Below are positions 7,321-15,881 of a stretch of DNA of 47,792 nucleotides, piece by piece (within the stretch, counting starts at the first letter, position 1; the number at the start of each line of letters is the position of its first letter). Origin of the DNA: Ramlibacter sp. (GTDB lineage Bacteria; Pseudomonadota; Gammaproteobacteria; Burkholderiales; Burkholderiaceae_C); assembly GCA_022844525.1 (NCBI GenBank), contig JALHLO010000001.1:10394-58185 (forward strand), in the 5' to 3' direction. The position numbers and the translations under genes are program-made. The notes under the pieces are model-generated. The model worked only from the letters and a program-made list of their open reading frames with translations, had not been told where the DNA came from and searched no databases.

Positions 7321-8583
7321 ATGGAACCCCTGCTGCAGAAGCTGGAATCCCAACTCTCCGAACTGCCGGTGCCGGTGGCGCTGGGTCTGCCGGGAATGCG
7401 GCGCCTGGGCCCGCCGGACGCGCCGGTACGGCTGGAGTTCCAGGACTGGTCGGGGCTGGCCACCTTCGCCGCCGGCCAGATCGGCAAGATCGCCGAGGAC
7501 TACGTCGAGCGCCGCGTGCGCATCGAAGGCCGCATGCGCGACGTGATGGCGGCGGCGGCGGGCCTGCTGCCGGGGAGCCCGGTGGCCAGCGACACCAGCT
7601 GGTGGACGCAGATGCTGCGCCGTGCCAAGTCGCTGGCCTCCCACACGCCGCAGAAGGACGCCGAGCAGGTCCGCTTCCACTACGACGTCTCCGACGACTT
7701 CTACGCGCTGTGGCTCGATCCGCGCCGGGTCTATTCGTGCGCCTACTTCCGCGACGCGGACATGACGCTCGCGCAGGCGCAGGAAGCGAAGCTGGACCAC
7801 ATCTGCCGCAAGCTCATGCTGCAGCCGGGCGAGCGCTTCCTCGACATCGGCGCCGGCTGGGGCGGCCTGCTGCTGTGGGCGGCGGAGCACTACGGCGTGA
7901 ACGCCACCGGCATCACGCTGTCGCGCAACCAGCATGCGCACGTCAACGAGCTGATCGCGCGCAAGGGCCTGCAGGGGCGCGTGAAGATGCTGCTGCTCGA
8001 CTACCGCGACCTGCCGGAAGACGTGCCCTACGACAAGATCGCCTCGGTGGGCATGTTCGAGCACGTCGGCCAGGTGAACATGGCCGGCTACTTCGCCAAG
8101 ATGCGCCGCCTGCTGGTGCCCGGCGGGCTGGCGATGAACCATGGCATCACCGCCGGCAGCATCGAGCCCGGGCAGCTCGGCGCCGGCATGGGCGACTTCA
8201 TCGGCAAGTACATCTTTCCCGGCGGCGAACTGCTGCACACCAGCATCGTGCTGCGCGACCTGGCCGTGGGCGGACTGGAGATGGTGGACACCGAGAACCT
8301 GCGGCCGCACTACGCGCGCACGCTGTGGGCCTGGTCCGATGCGCTGGAGGAAAGGCTGGACGAAGCGCACGCCGTGCTGGTGCAGACCCACGGCGCGGAT
8401 GGCGCCGAAACGGTGCTGCGCGCCTACCGGCTCTACCTGGCCGGCTGCGCGATGACCTTCGAGCGCGGCTGGACCTCGCTGCACCAGATCCTGGCCACCC
8501 GCCCCGACGGCGACATGCGCACGGGCACGCTGCGCGGCGCGCAGTCGGCCTATCCCTTCACCCGCGACCACATGTATCGCTGA
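7321..8583 (+). CDS. Cyclopropane-fatty-acyl-phospholipid synthase family methyltransferase
   Basis: This 420-residue SAM-dependent enzyme transfers a methylene group to the double bond of unsaturated acyl chains in membrane phospholipids. The SAM-binding motif FLDIGAGWGGLLLWAAEHYGV starts near residue 176; the family signatures FHYDVSDDFYALWLD and VYSCAYF precede it, and VGMFEHVGQVNMAGYF and NHGITAG follow. Length is normal for the family. The ATG at 7321 is chosen over an in-frame TTG 6 nt upstream because of the promoter position. It stands alone, with DUF1840 11 nt downstream. CFA synthases often serve stress or stationary-phase membrane remodelling, which is known of the family and not shown here. 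Confidence 0.93.
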   Translation: MEPLLQKLESQLSELPVPVALGLPGMRRLGPPDAPVRLEFQDWSGLATFAAGQIGKIAEDYVERRVRIEGRMRDVMAAAAGLLPGSPVASDTSWWTQMLRRAKSLASHTPQKDAEQVRFHYDVSDDFYALWLDPRRVYSCAYFRDADMTLAQAQEAKLDHICRKLMLQPGERFLDIGAGWGGLLLWAAEHYGVNATGITLSRNQHAHVNELIARKGLQGRVKMLLLDYRDLPEDVPYDKIASVGMFEHVGQVNMAGYFAKMRRLLVPGGLAMNHGITAGSIEPGQLGAGMGDFIGKYIFPGGELLHTSIVLRDLAVGGLEMVDTENLRPHYARTLWAWSDALEERLDEAHAVLVQTHGADGAETVLRAYRLYLAGCAMTFERGWTSLHQILATRPDGDMRTGTLRGAQSAYPFTRDHMYR

Positions 8584-8587
8584 TACT
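8582..8587 (+). promoter_or_regulatory. Putative leaderless -10 box of the DUF1840 gene
   Basis: GATACT overlaps the stop codon of the preceding gene and lies 7 nt before the ATG at 8595. The gap TCGGCCC contains no ribosome binding site, which favours either leaderless transcription or coupling to the upstream gene. Confidence 0.4.
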
Positions 8588-8594
8588 TCGGCCC

Positions 8595-8918
8595 ATGCTC
8601 TACAAGTTCAAATCCAAGGCCGCGGGCGACCTGATCATGCTCGAGCCCAACGGCCGGCGGGTGCTGGAGATCATCGGCAAGGACGCCGGCCCCAAGGGGA
8701 TCATCCTGCCCGAAGAAATGCCCGCGGCGCTCAAGGCGCTGGAAGCGGCCGTCGCGCAGGAGGAAGCCGAACACAAGGCGCTGGTCGACGGGGCCAAGGC
8801 CAAGGGCGAGGTGCCGCCGAAGTTCGATGCGATCTCGCTGCGGCAGCGGGCGGTGCCGTTCGTGGACATGCTCAAGCGCTGCAGCGCGGCGGGCAAGGAG
8901 ATCGTCTGGGGCGTGTGA
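8595..8918 (+). CDS. DUF1840 domain-containing protein
   Basis: A 107-residue soluble protein beginning MLYKFKSKAAGDLIMLEPNGRRVLEIIGKD, the typical start of the DUF1840 family found mainly in betaproteobacteria. The middle part (PEEMPAALKALEAAVAQEEAE) is helical and charged, and the C-terminus ends LRQRAVPFVDMLKRCSAAGKEIVWGV. The function of the family is unknown. The gene follows cfa after 11 nt and may be co-transcribed with it as well as having its own -10 box. Confidence 0.9.
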   Translation: MLYKFKSKAAGDLIMLEPNGRRVLEIIGKDAGPKGIILPEEMPAALKALEAAVAQEEAEHKALVDGAKAKGEVPPKFDAISLRQRAVPFVDMLKRCSAAGKEIVWGV

Positions 8919-8949
8919 TCCGCCAGCGGCTCTTCACACGGATCAGTTA

Positions 8950-9969
8950 CTAATCCACCTTGGCGCCCGACGCCTTCACCACCGGCGCCCACTTCTTCAT
9001 CTCGCGGTCGATGAACTGCGCGAACTGCGCCGGCGTGTTGCCGCTGGGGATCGCGCCTTGCGCCTGCAGCCGTTCCTTCATCGCCGGGGTGGCCAGCGCC
9101 TTCGCCGTCTCCTGCTGGATGCGGTTGACGATGTCCATGGGCGTGCCCGCCGGGGCGAGCAGGCCGAACCAGGAACTGGCCTCGAAGCCCTTGAGCGTGG
9201 GGCCGCCGGCCTCTTCCACCGTGGGCACCTCGGGCAGGGCGGTGGAGCGCGTGGCACTGGTGACCGCCAGCGCCTTGAGCTTGCCGGACTTGATGTGCGG
9301 CATCGCCGACGGCAGGTTGTCGAACATCACGTCCATGTCGCCGGCCAGCAGGCTGAACAGGGCGGGGTTGGAGCCCGTGAAGGGGAAGTGCGTCATGTAG
9401 ACGCCGGTCATGGACTTGAACAGCTCGCCGGCCAGGTGGATCGAGGTGCCGTTGCCGCTGGAGGCCATGTTCAGCTTGCCCGGATTGGCCTTGGCGAGCT
9501 TGATGAAGTCCTGCACGGAGTTGATCCCGCGCGCCGCGGCCTTCTCCGTGTTGACCACCATCACGTTGGGCACGCCCGCCACCAGCGTGACCGGCTGGAA
9601 GTCCTTCTGCGGGTCGTAGGGCATCTTCGCGTACAGGAACTTGTTGATGGCGTGCGTGCCCACGGTTCCCATCAGCAGCGTGTAGCCGTCGGGCGCCGCC
9701 TTGGCGACCAGGTCGGCGCCGATGTTGCCGCCCGCGCCGGCGCGGTTTTCCACCACGAAGGACTGGCCCAGCGTCTTCGTCAGTTCCTGCGCGACCGCGC
9801 GCGCCAGGATGTCGGTGGTGCCGCCGGCGTTGAAGGGCACGACGATGCGCACCGGCTTGGCGGGCCAGGCGCCCTGCGCGTGCGCGGTGAAGGGCACGAG
9901 CGAACAGGCGGCCAGCGCGGCGCCCGAGGCGAGCAGCAGGCGGCGGGAGGGGGAGGCGGTACGGCGCAC
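8950..9969 (-). CDS. Bug-family periplasmic solute-binding protein
   Basis: A 339-residue receptor of the tripartite tricarboxylate transporter (TctC/Bug) family. Residues 1-31 form an export signal with [20 protein letters not shown] and a TAHAQG cleavage region; the SRR and moderate hydrophobicity hint at Tat export. The family signatures [26 protein letters not shown] and [27 protein letters not shown] are present. Such orphan Bug proteins, without tctA/tctB nearby as here, are abundant in Burkholderiales and bind diverse carboxylates; the ligand is not predictable. The start has an AAGGAGA ribosome binding site. A strong terminator isolates it from the upstream Bug gene. Confidence 0.92.
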   Translation of the reverse strand: MRRTASPSRRLLLASGAALAACSLVPFTAHAQGAWPAKPVRIVVPFNAGGTTDILARAVAQELTKTLGQSFVVENRAGAGGNIGADLVAKAAPDGYTLLMGTVGTHAINKFLYAKMPYDPQKDFQPVTLVAGVPNVMVVNTEKAAARGINSVQDFIKLAKANPGKLNMASSGNGTSIHLAGELFKSMTGVYMTHFPFTGSNPALFSLLAGDMDVMFDNLPSAMPHIKSGKLKALAVTSATRSTALPEVPTVEEAGGPTLKGFEASSWFGLLAPAGTPMDIVNRIQQETAKALATPAMKERLQAQGAIPSGNTPAQFAQFIDREMKKWAPVVKASGAKVD

Positions 9970-10005
9970 GGGGTCTCCTTGGAATGTTTGTTGCCGCCGA
10001 TCATG

Positions 10006-10034
10006 CCAAAGAAAAAGCCTCCCGAAGGAGGCTT
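10006..10034 (-). terminator. Rho-independent terminator after the upstream Bug gene
   Basis: On the minus strand AAGCCTCC, the tetraloop TTCG and GGAGGCTT are followed by TTTCTTT. It lies 26 nt after the stop codon of the gene at 10060-11043 and ends that transcript before the next Bug gene. Confidence 0.92.
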
Positions 10035-10059
10035 CCCTTGCCGGCCGGCGAGCCTGGAC

Positions 10060-11043
10060 TCACTCGACGTACACGTTGGCCGCCTTGATCAGCGGGCTCC
10101 ACTTGTTGATTTCAGCCTGCACGAACTTCTTGTGCTCGGCGGGCTCGACGCGCTTGTCGGTCACGACCACCGCGCCCAGGCCTTCCTGCTTCTTCACGAA
10201 GTCGGGGTCCTTCAGGGCGACCTTCAGGGCGTCGTTCAGCTTCTTGAGCACCGGCGCCGGCGTCCCCTTGGGCGCGTACAGGCCGTGGAAGATGCTGACG
10301 CTGAAGTCCTTGACGCCCATTTCCTGCATCGTGGGCAGGTCCTTCAGGGCGGCGGTGCTCAGGCGCTTGGGCGAGGTCACGGCAAAGGCCTTGACCTTCT
10401 TGCCTTCGATCTGCGCCGTGGTATTGGTCGTCTGGTCGCACATCAGGTCGATCTGGCCGCCGATCAGGTCGGTCATGGCCGGGCCGGTGCCCTTGTAGGG
10501 GACGGCGGTCATGTCCACGCCCAGGGCGCTCTGGAACAGCATGCCGCACAGGTGCGAGGCCGAGCCCACGCCGGCGTTGCCCAGGTTGATCTTGCCCTTG
10601 TTGGCGTTGATCCAGGCGACCAGTTCCTTGTAGTTGTTGGCCGGCAGCGAGGGCTTGCCGATCAGCGTCATCGGCACGTCGTTGATCATGCCGACGTATT
10701 CGAAGTCGGTTTCCACCTTGAACGGGATGTTGCGCACCAGCGTGGGCATGGTGGCCATGCCGATGTGGTGGACCAGCAGCGTGTAGCCGTCGGCCGGGGC
10801 CTTGGCCACCTTGTTGGCGCCGATCGAGCCGCCGGCGCCGGCGGCGTTGTCCACCACCACGGTGGCGCCCAGCGGCTTGCGCAGCGCTTCGGCCAGGTCG
10901 CGGGCGACCCGGTCGGTCGGGCCGCCGGCGGCGAAGGGCACGATCAGGGTGATGGGCTTGCTGCCCGGGAAATCCTGGGCGCCGGCCGAAACGGCGGCGG
11001 CGGCGAGGGCCAGCGGAACGAGCGCTTGGAACAGCTTATTCAT
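10060..11043 (-). CDS. Bug-family periplasmic solute-binding protein
   Basis: A second TctC/Bug receptor of 327 residues. A classical Sec signal (MNKLFQALVPLALAAAAVSAGAQ) is cleaved near residue 23. The mature part begins DFPGSKPITLIVPFAAGGPTDRVARDLAE and contains VVDNAAGAGGSIGANKVAKAPADGYTL, the ligand-pocket region. It differs from its neighbour in the loops that decide ligand specificity, so the pair is not a recent tandem duplication. The ATG at 11043 is chosen over an upstream start because it precedes the signal peptide and has a GGAG-type ribosome binding site (TGGGAGAACTCC region). No transporter membrane genes are adjacent. Confidence 0.92.
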   Translation of the reverse strand: MNKLFQALVPLALAAAAVSAGAQDFPGSKPITLIVPFAAGGPTDRVARDLAEALRKPLGATVVVDNAAGAGGSIGANKVAKAPADGYTLLVHHIGMATMPTLVRNIPFKVETDFEYVGMINDVPMTLIGKPSLPANNYKELVAWINANKGKINLGNAGVGSASHLCGMLFQSALGVDMTAVPYKGTGPAMTDLIGGQIDLMCDQTTNTTAQIEGKKVKAFAVTSPKRLSTAALKDLPTMQEMGVKDFSVSIFHGLYAPKGTPAPVLKKLNDALKVALKDPDFVKKQEGLGAVVVTDKRVEPAEHKKFVQAEINKWSPLIKAANVYVE

Positions 11044-11197
11044 TGGGAGAACTCCAGAGGGGGAAGCGCGATGATAAAGACGCGTGCGCGATGATGCATG
11101 CGGCGCGGCCACCGCGTATTGTCCAGCATCACGAAGGTGCGAATTTGTCGCGCCGGCAAAGCCGCCGCAGCCCGGCCGCAGCTGGGCCGGGGACAGC

Positions 11198-12448
11198 CTA
11201 CTTGTAGCTGCGCGCGTCCTCGATCACCTTGCCGTCGTTGGGCAGGCTGCCCGGCTGCACCAGCTGGACCTCCGCGCGCAGCTTGGTGACGTCGCGCACC
11301 GCCTCGCCGATGCGGGCGTCCAGGCCCTGGGGCGCGGCGTTCGCCTCGACCTTGAGGGTCATCACGTCGTTGGCCATCTCGCCGGACACCACCAGCCGCG
11401 CCCGCACGATTTCCGGGAAGCGGCGGGCGATGTCCGCCACCTGGCCGGGATGCACGAACATGCCGCGGATCTTGGTGGTCTGGTCGGCCCGCCCGAGCCA
11501 GCCCTTGATGCGCATGTTGGTGCGGCCCGTCGGGTCTTCGCCGGGCAGCACCGCGGACAGGTCGCCGGTGCCGAAGCGGATGAGGGGATAGGCGGGGTTG
11601 AGCGTGGTCACCACCACCTCGCCCACTTCGCCGGGCGCCACCACGTCGCCGGTGCCCGGGCGCACGATCTCGACGATCACGCCCTCGTCGATCACCATGC
11701 CCTGGCGCGAACTGGTCTCGTAGGCGATCAGCCCCAGGTCCGCGGTGGCGTAGCTCTGGTAGACCTCCATGCCGCGCTCCAGAAACCAGTCGCGCAGGCT
11801 CGGCGGGAAGGCCTCGCCGCCGACCATGCCCTTGCGGATGCAGGAGATGTCGACGCCGGCTTCGGCGGCCTTCTCCACCAGGATGCGCAGGAAGCTCGGC
11901 GTGCCGGTGTAGCCGACCGGGCGCAGGGCCGCGATCGCTTCCAGCTGCTGCTCGGTCTGGCCGACGCCCGCCGGGAACACGGTGCAGCCGACCGCGTGCG
12001 CGGCCGATTCGAAGATGAACGCACCCGGCGTCATGTGGTAGCTGAAGCAGTTGTGCACCAGGTCGCCCGAGCGGAAGCCCGCGGCGAACAGGGCGCGGCC
12101 GCAGCGCCAGTAGTCGCGCGTGCTGCCCTCCGGTTCGTAGATGGGGCCCGGCGAGGCGAAGATGTGCGGCATGGCCGGGCCGCGCACCAGCGCGGAAAAG
12201 CCGCCGAAGGCGTCGGCGGCACGCTGCGCCTTCTGCCGCTCGTGCAATTCGTGCTTGCGGGTGACCGGCAGCTTCGCCAGGGCCTCGCGCGAAGCGACCT
12301 TCGCGGCATCGACGCCGGCCAGGATCTCGCCGAAGGCCGGCGCAGCCTTCTGCGCGTGCGCCACCTGCGCCGGCAGGGCCGCCATCAACTGCTTTTCGCG
12401 CTCGGCCGCCGCGCGCGTTTCCAGGCCGTCGAAATTCTGCTTGTCCAT
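11198..12448 (-). CDS. PaaK-like acyl-CoA ligase family protein (degenerate ATP loop)
   Basis: A 416-residue protein of the phenylacetate-CoA ligase superfamily. PaaK-like parts are the region around YTGTPSFLRILVEKAAEAGVDIS, MVGGEAFPPSLRDWFLERGMEVYQSYATADLG, and the C-terminal RIKGWLGRADQTTKIRGMFVHPGQV. The usual ATP loop SSGTTGxP is absent; at its place is HIFASPGPIYEPEGSTRDYW. The protein may therefore use a different nucleotide contact, act on a restricted substrate, or be non-catalytic. It is the last gene of the Liv-type transport cluster, 19 bp after livF, so a role in handling the imported acid is likely. The start ATG at 12448 has a GAGGGACAGGGA ribosome binding region. Confidence 0.8.
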   Translation of the reverse strand: MDKQNFDGLETRAAAEREKQLMAALPAQVAHAQKAAPAFGEILAGVDAAKVASREALAKLPVTRKHELHERQKAQRAADAFGGFSALVRGPAMPHIFASPGPIYEPEGSTRDYWRCGRALFAAGFRSGDLVHNCFSYHMTPGAFIFESAAHAVGCTVFPAGVGQTEQQLEAIAALRPVGYTGTPSFLRILVEKAAEAGVDISCIRKGMVGGEAFPPSLRDWFLERGMEVYQSYATADLGLIAYETSSRQGMVIDEGVIVEIVRPGTGDVVAPGEVGEVVVTTLNPAYPLIRFGTGDLSAVLPGEDPTGRTNMRIKGWLGRADQTTKIRGMFVHPGQVADIARRFPEIVRARLVVSGEMANDVMTLKVEANAAPQGLDARIGEAVRDVTKLRAEVQLVQPGSLPNDGKVIEDARSYK

Positions 12449-12467
12449 TCCCTGTCCCTCGCTGTGT

Positions 12468-13352
12468 TCAGGCCAACCAGCGCTTGCGGCGCTTGTAGCT
12501 CTTGACCTCGCGGAAGCTCTTGCGCTTGCCGCTGCCCACTCCGAGGTAGAACTCCTTGACGTCCTCGTTGTTGGCCAGGTCGGCGGCCGGACCGTCCATG
12601 ACGATGCGGCCGCTTTCCATGATGTAGCCGTAGTCGGCGTACTTCAGGGCCATGTTGGTGTTCTGCTCGGCCAGCAGGAAGGTGACCTGTTCCTTGAGGT
12701 TCAGGTCCTTCACGATCTCGAACACCTCCTCGACGATCTGCGGCGCCAGGCCCATCGAGGGCTCGTCGAGCAGCACGATGCTCGGGTTGGCCATCAGCGC
12801 GCGGCCGATCGCGCACATCTGCTGCTCGCCGCCGGAGGTGTAGGCCGCCTGCGAGGTGCGGCGCAGCTTCAGCCGCGGGAAGTAGTTGTAGACCTTTTCG
12901 AGGTTGGCCGCGACTTCGGCGCGGTTGCTGCGCGTGTAGGAGCCGGTGAGCAGGTTTTCCTCGATGGTGAGGTGGGCGAAGCAGTGCCGGCCCTCCATCA
13001 CCTGCACCACGCCGCGCTGCACCAGGTCGGCCGGCGTGAGCTTCTCGATGCGCTCGCCGCGCAGCTCGATCGATCCCTTGGTCACTTCGCCCCGCTCGCC
13101 GGCCAGCAGGTTCGACACCGCGCGCAGCGTCGTGGTCTTGCCCGCGCCGTTGCCCCCGAGGAGGGCGACGATGCCGCGCTCCGGCACCTGCAGGGACACG
13201 CCCTTGAGCACCAGGATCACGTGGTTGTAGATGACCTCGATGCCGTTGACGTTCAGGACGACAGTCCGCGGCTCCAGGCCTGCCTGCGCAGGCTTGGACG
13301 GACTGTCGCAAGCCGGCCTCTGGCCGGCGTCGGCCGTCGATGTGGGTTGCAT
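12468..13352 (-). CDS. Branched-chain/aromatic acid ABC transporter ATP-binding protein (LivF)
   Basis: A 294-residue ATPase of the LivF type that powers import through LivH and LivM. Walker A is GGNGAGKTT, the signature is SGGEQQMCAIGRAL and Walker B is IVLLDEPSMGL. The N-terminus carries an unusual 32-residue extension (from MQPTSTADAG to GLEPRT) before the usual VLNVNGIEVIYNHV start, encoded partly by a proline- and repeat-rich stretch. The C-terminus is basic (SFREVKSYKRRKRWL). It is separated from the binding-protein gene by about 90 bp with two hairpins, which may set protein ratios within one mRNA. Confidence 0.92.
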   Translation of the reverse strand: MQPTSTADAGQRPACDSPSKPAQAGLEPRTVVLNVNGIEVIYNHVILVLKGVSLQVPERGIVALLGGNGAGKTTTLRAVSNLLAGERGEVTKGSIELRGERIEKLTPADLVQRGVVQVMEGRHCFAHLTIEENLLTGSYTRSNRAEVAANLEKVYNYFPRLKLRRTSQAAYTSGGEQQMCAIGRALMANPSIVLLDEPSMGLAPQIVEEVFEIVKDLNLKEQVTFLLAEQNTNMALKYADYGYIMESGRIVMDGPAADLANNEDVKEFYLGVGSGKRKSFREVKSYKRRKRWLA

Positions 13353-13367
13353 GAGTATGGGTCCTTC

Positions 13368-13427
13368 AGGGCTGGGGTGGAGGTGCGCGCCGGGCGCCCC
13401 CACCCCAGCCCTCCCCCGGAGGGGGAG
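13368..13427. other. Two hairpins between the binding-protein gene and livF
   Basis: AGGGCTGGGGTGG (13368-13380) and its exact complement (13400-13412) form a 13-bp stem with a 19-nt loop; CTCCCCC-GGA-GGGGGAG (13411-13427) forms a second stem that shares two bases with the first. They cannot be fully paired together. There is no T-run, so they look like mRNA stabilisers or partial attenuators downstream of the receptor gene. Confidence 0.65.
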
Positions 13428-13443
13428 GGAGGTTCAAGTCACA

Positions 13444-14772
13444 TCAGGACTGGCAGTCCGCGGGAGTACGGGGCGTGATCTTCTTTTCCGCCGCGTACTT
13501 CGCCGCCGTCTGCTTCACCAGCGGGCGGATCACCTGCTCGTCGGCCTGCAGCCAGTCGGAGCTGAACTTCCACTGCTTGCCGTCCCAGGTGTGGATGCGC
13601 GCCCAGGCGGCGCCCATGTGGTCGACGCACGAGGTGCTGATCGGGCGCATCACGCCCGCGAAGCCCAGGCCGTCGAGCTTGGGTTGCGTCAGGTTCAGGT
13701 TCTCCAGGCCCCAGCGGACCTGTTCACCCGACATCACCTTGCCCTTGCCGAAGCGGTCCTGCGCGGCGCGGATGCCTTCGATGCCGATCATGGCGCTCAT
13801 CGCACCCCGCATGTACAGCACCTGGCCGACTTCGTCCTTCGGGCCCGTGCCCTGGCCCTTGCCGTGCACCATCGTCAGGATGTCCTTGACCACCTTGGAC
13901 TGCGGCTCGGCGCCGTGCTGCATGGTCACCGCGTTGTAGCCCTTGGCGCCGTCGCCCACGTCCTTCACGTCCGGCTCGGCACCGGCCCACCACACGCCGT
14001 ACATCTTCTCGCGCGCGTAACCGGTGGCCACGGCTTCCTTCAGGGCGGTGGAGTTCATCACGCCCCAGCCCCACAGGAACACGTAGTCGGGGCGGTTCTG
14101 GCGGATCTGCAGCCAGGTGGACTTCTGCTCCACGCCGGGCGCCGTCACCGGCAGCAGCGTCAGCTCGAAGCCGTGCATGCGCGCGCGTTCCTGCAGCAGC
14201 GGGATCGGCTCCTTGCCGTAGGGGCTGTCGTGGTAGACCAGCGCGATCTTCTTGCCCTTCAACTTGTCCAGGCCGCCTTCCTTCTTGGCCACCGCCTGCA
14301 GGATGGCGTCGCTGGCCACCCAGTAGGTGCCGGCGATCGGGAAATTCCACTTGAACACGGAGCCGTCGGCGCTCTCGCTGCGGCCGTAGCCGATGGTCAC
14401 CACCGGGATCTTGTCGGTGGGCGCCTTCTCGGTGATCGCGAAGGTGGCGCCGGTGGACAGCGGCTGCACGAAGGACGCGCCCTTGCTCTTGAGGCGCTCG
14501 TAGCACTCGACGCTGCGCGCCGTGTCGTAGCCCGTCTCGCATTCCTCGAAGGTCAGCTTCACGCCGTTGATGCCACCCTTGGCATTCACCAGCTTGATGT
14601 AGTCGACGTAGCCGTTGGCCCACGGCGTGCCGTTGGGTGCGTACGGGCCGGTGCGGTAGGACAGCACCGGGATGAATTGCTCCTTCGCCTGCGCGAAAGC
14701 GCTGGTCGACAGCCCCGACGCCACCACCGCGGCCACGGCCGCGGCCGCCAGGATCCCATTGCGCAACTTCAT
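13444..14772 (-). CDS. Liv-type ABC transporter substrate-binding protein
   Basis: This 442-residue periplasmic receptor has a Sec signal (MKLRNGILAAAAVAAVVASGLSTSAFAQ) with cleavage after AFAQ. The mature protein has the type I periplasmic-binding fold of the leucine/amide family (KEQFIPVLSYRTGPYAPNG, YIKLVNAKGGINGVKLTFEECETGYD, KIALVYHDSPYGKEP). It is longer than LivJ or LivK of enteric bacteria. Receptors of this class accompany acyl-CoA ligases and often bind aromatic or aliphatic carboxylates rather than amino acids; the ligand is not known here. The ATG at 14772 has an AAGGAGAC ribosome binding site and sits 20 bp after livM. Confidence 0.9.
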   Translation of the reverse strand: MKLRNGILAAAAVAAVVASGLSTSAFAQAKEQFIPVLSYRTGPYAPNGTPWANGYVDYIKLVNAKGGINGVKLTFEECETGYDTARSVECYERLKSKGASFVQPLSTGATFAITEKAPTDKIPVVTIGYGRSESADGSVFKWNFPIAGTYWVASDAILQAVAKKEGGLDKLKGKKIALVYHDSPYGKEPIPLLQERARMHGFELTLLPVTAPGVEQKSTWLQIRQNRPDYVFLWGWGVMNSTALKEAVATGYAREKMYGVWWAGAEPDVKDVGDGAKGYNAVTMQHGAEPQSKVVKDILTMVHGKGQGTGPKDEVGQVLYMRGAMSAMIGIEGIRAAQDRFGKGKVMSGEQVRWGLENLNLTQPKLDGLGFAGVMRPISTSCVDHMGAAWARIHTWDGKQWKFSSDWLQADEQVIRPLVKQTAAKYAAEKKITPRTPADCQS

Positions 14773-14792
14773 GCTTGTCTCCTTGTGAAAAA

Positions 14793-15869
14793 TCAATGCG
14801 GGAAAGGCCACAGGCGCAGCTTCTGCTTGCCGGTGGACCACAGCTTGGCGAGCCCGTGCGGCTCGACGATCAGGAACCAGACGATCAGGGCGCCGAAGAT
14901 CATCAGCTCGGCGTGCGAGACGCCCGCCGTGGAAATCGTGATGCCGAACAGCGCCGCGAACCAGGGCAGGAACTGGTTCAGGAAGATCGGCAGCACCACG
15001 ATGAAGGCGGCGCCGAAGAAGCTGCCCATGATGGAGCCGAGGCCGCCGATGATCACCATGAACAGCAGTCGGAAGGACATGTCCACCGAGAAGGCCGCCG
15101 GCTCCCAGGCACCGAGGTAGACGAAGGCCCACAGCGCCCCGGCCACGCCGATGATGAAGGAGCTGACCGCGAAGGCGCTCAGCTTCGCGTACATCGGCCG
15201 GATGCCGATCACGGCCGCCGCCACGTCCATGTCGCGGATCGCCATCCACTCCCGGCCGATCGCGCTGCGCACCAGGTTCTTCGCGGCCAGCGCCACCACC
15301 GCCAGGATCAGCAGGCAGAACAGGTACTTGGCGGTCGCGCTTTCGATCGGCAGGCCGAACACCTGCAGGTTGGACACCGACACGGAGCCCGAAGGCGTGT
15401 CCATGGTGAACCACTTGATGCGCAGGAACATCCAGTCGGCGAAGAACTGCGCCGCCAGCGTCGCGACGGCCAGGTAGAGGCCGCGCACGCGCAGGCTGGG
15501 CAGGCCGAACAGGATGCCGAAGGCCGTCGCGCACAGGCCGCCGAGGATCAGCGCCGGGATCAGCGGCATGCCGGGGATGCGCACGAAGAAGTTGTAGGCG
15601 CCGTAGGCACCCACCGCCATGAAGGCCCCCGAGCCGAGCGAGATCTGGCCGCAGTAGCCCACCAGGATGTTCACGCCCAGCGCCGCCAGCGCCATGATCA
15701 CGAAGGGGATCAGGATCGCGCGGAACATGTAGTCGCTGGCGATCGCCGGCACCAGGAAGAAGGCGACCAGCAGGATCGCCAGCACCGCCCACCGGTCCTG
15801 CAGGATCGGGAAGATCTGCGTGTCGCTGCGGTAGCTGGTCTTGAACTGGCCGTTTTCGCGGTAAAGCAT
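14793..15869 (-). CDS. Liv-type ABC transporter permease (LivM)
   Basis: A 358-residue inner-membrane permease with about ten hydrophobic segments. The family signature region LGVNILVGYCGQISLGSGAFMAVGAYGAY and the coupling loop region GREWMAIRDMDVAAAVIGIRPMYAKLSAFAVSSF are clear. An N-terminal cytoplasmic stretch (MLYRENGQFKTSYRSDTQIF) is typical of the versions found in these ligase-linked clusters. It pairs with LivH to form the channel and lies 12 bp downstream of it. Confidence 0.93.
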   Translation of the reverse strand: MLYRENGQFKTSYRSDTQIFPILQDRWAVLAILLVAFFLVPAIASDYMFRAILIPFVIMALAALGVNILVGYCGQISLGSGAFMAVGAYGAYNFFVRIPGMPLIPALILGGLCATAFGILFGLPSLRVRGLYLAVATLAAQFFADWMFLRIKWFTMDTPSGSVSVSNLQVFGLPIESATAKYLFCLLILAVVALAAKNLVRSAIGREWMAIRDMDVAAAVIGIRPMYAKLSAFAVSSFIIGVAGALWAFVYLGAWEPAAFSVDMSFRLLFMVIIGGLGSIMGSFFGAAFIVVLPIFLNQFLPWFAALFGITISTAGVSHAELMIFGALIVWFLIVEPHGLAKLWSTGKQKLRLWPFPH

Positions 15870-15881
15870 GTTCGTTGTCCC

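Noticed and set aside
13411..13427. Rho-independent terminator after the substrate-binding protein gene
   Set aside because: The stem is strong, but no T-run follows on either strand and livF continues in the same direction.
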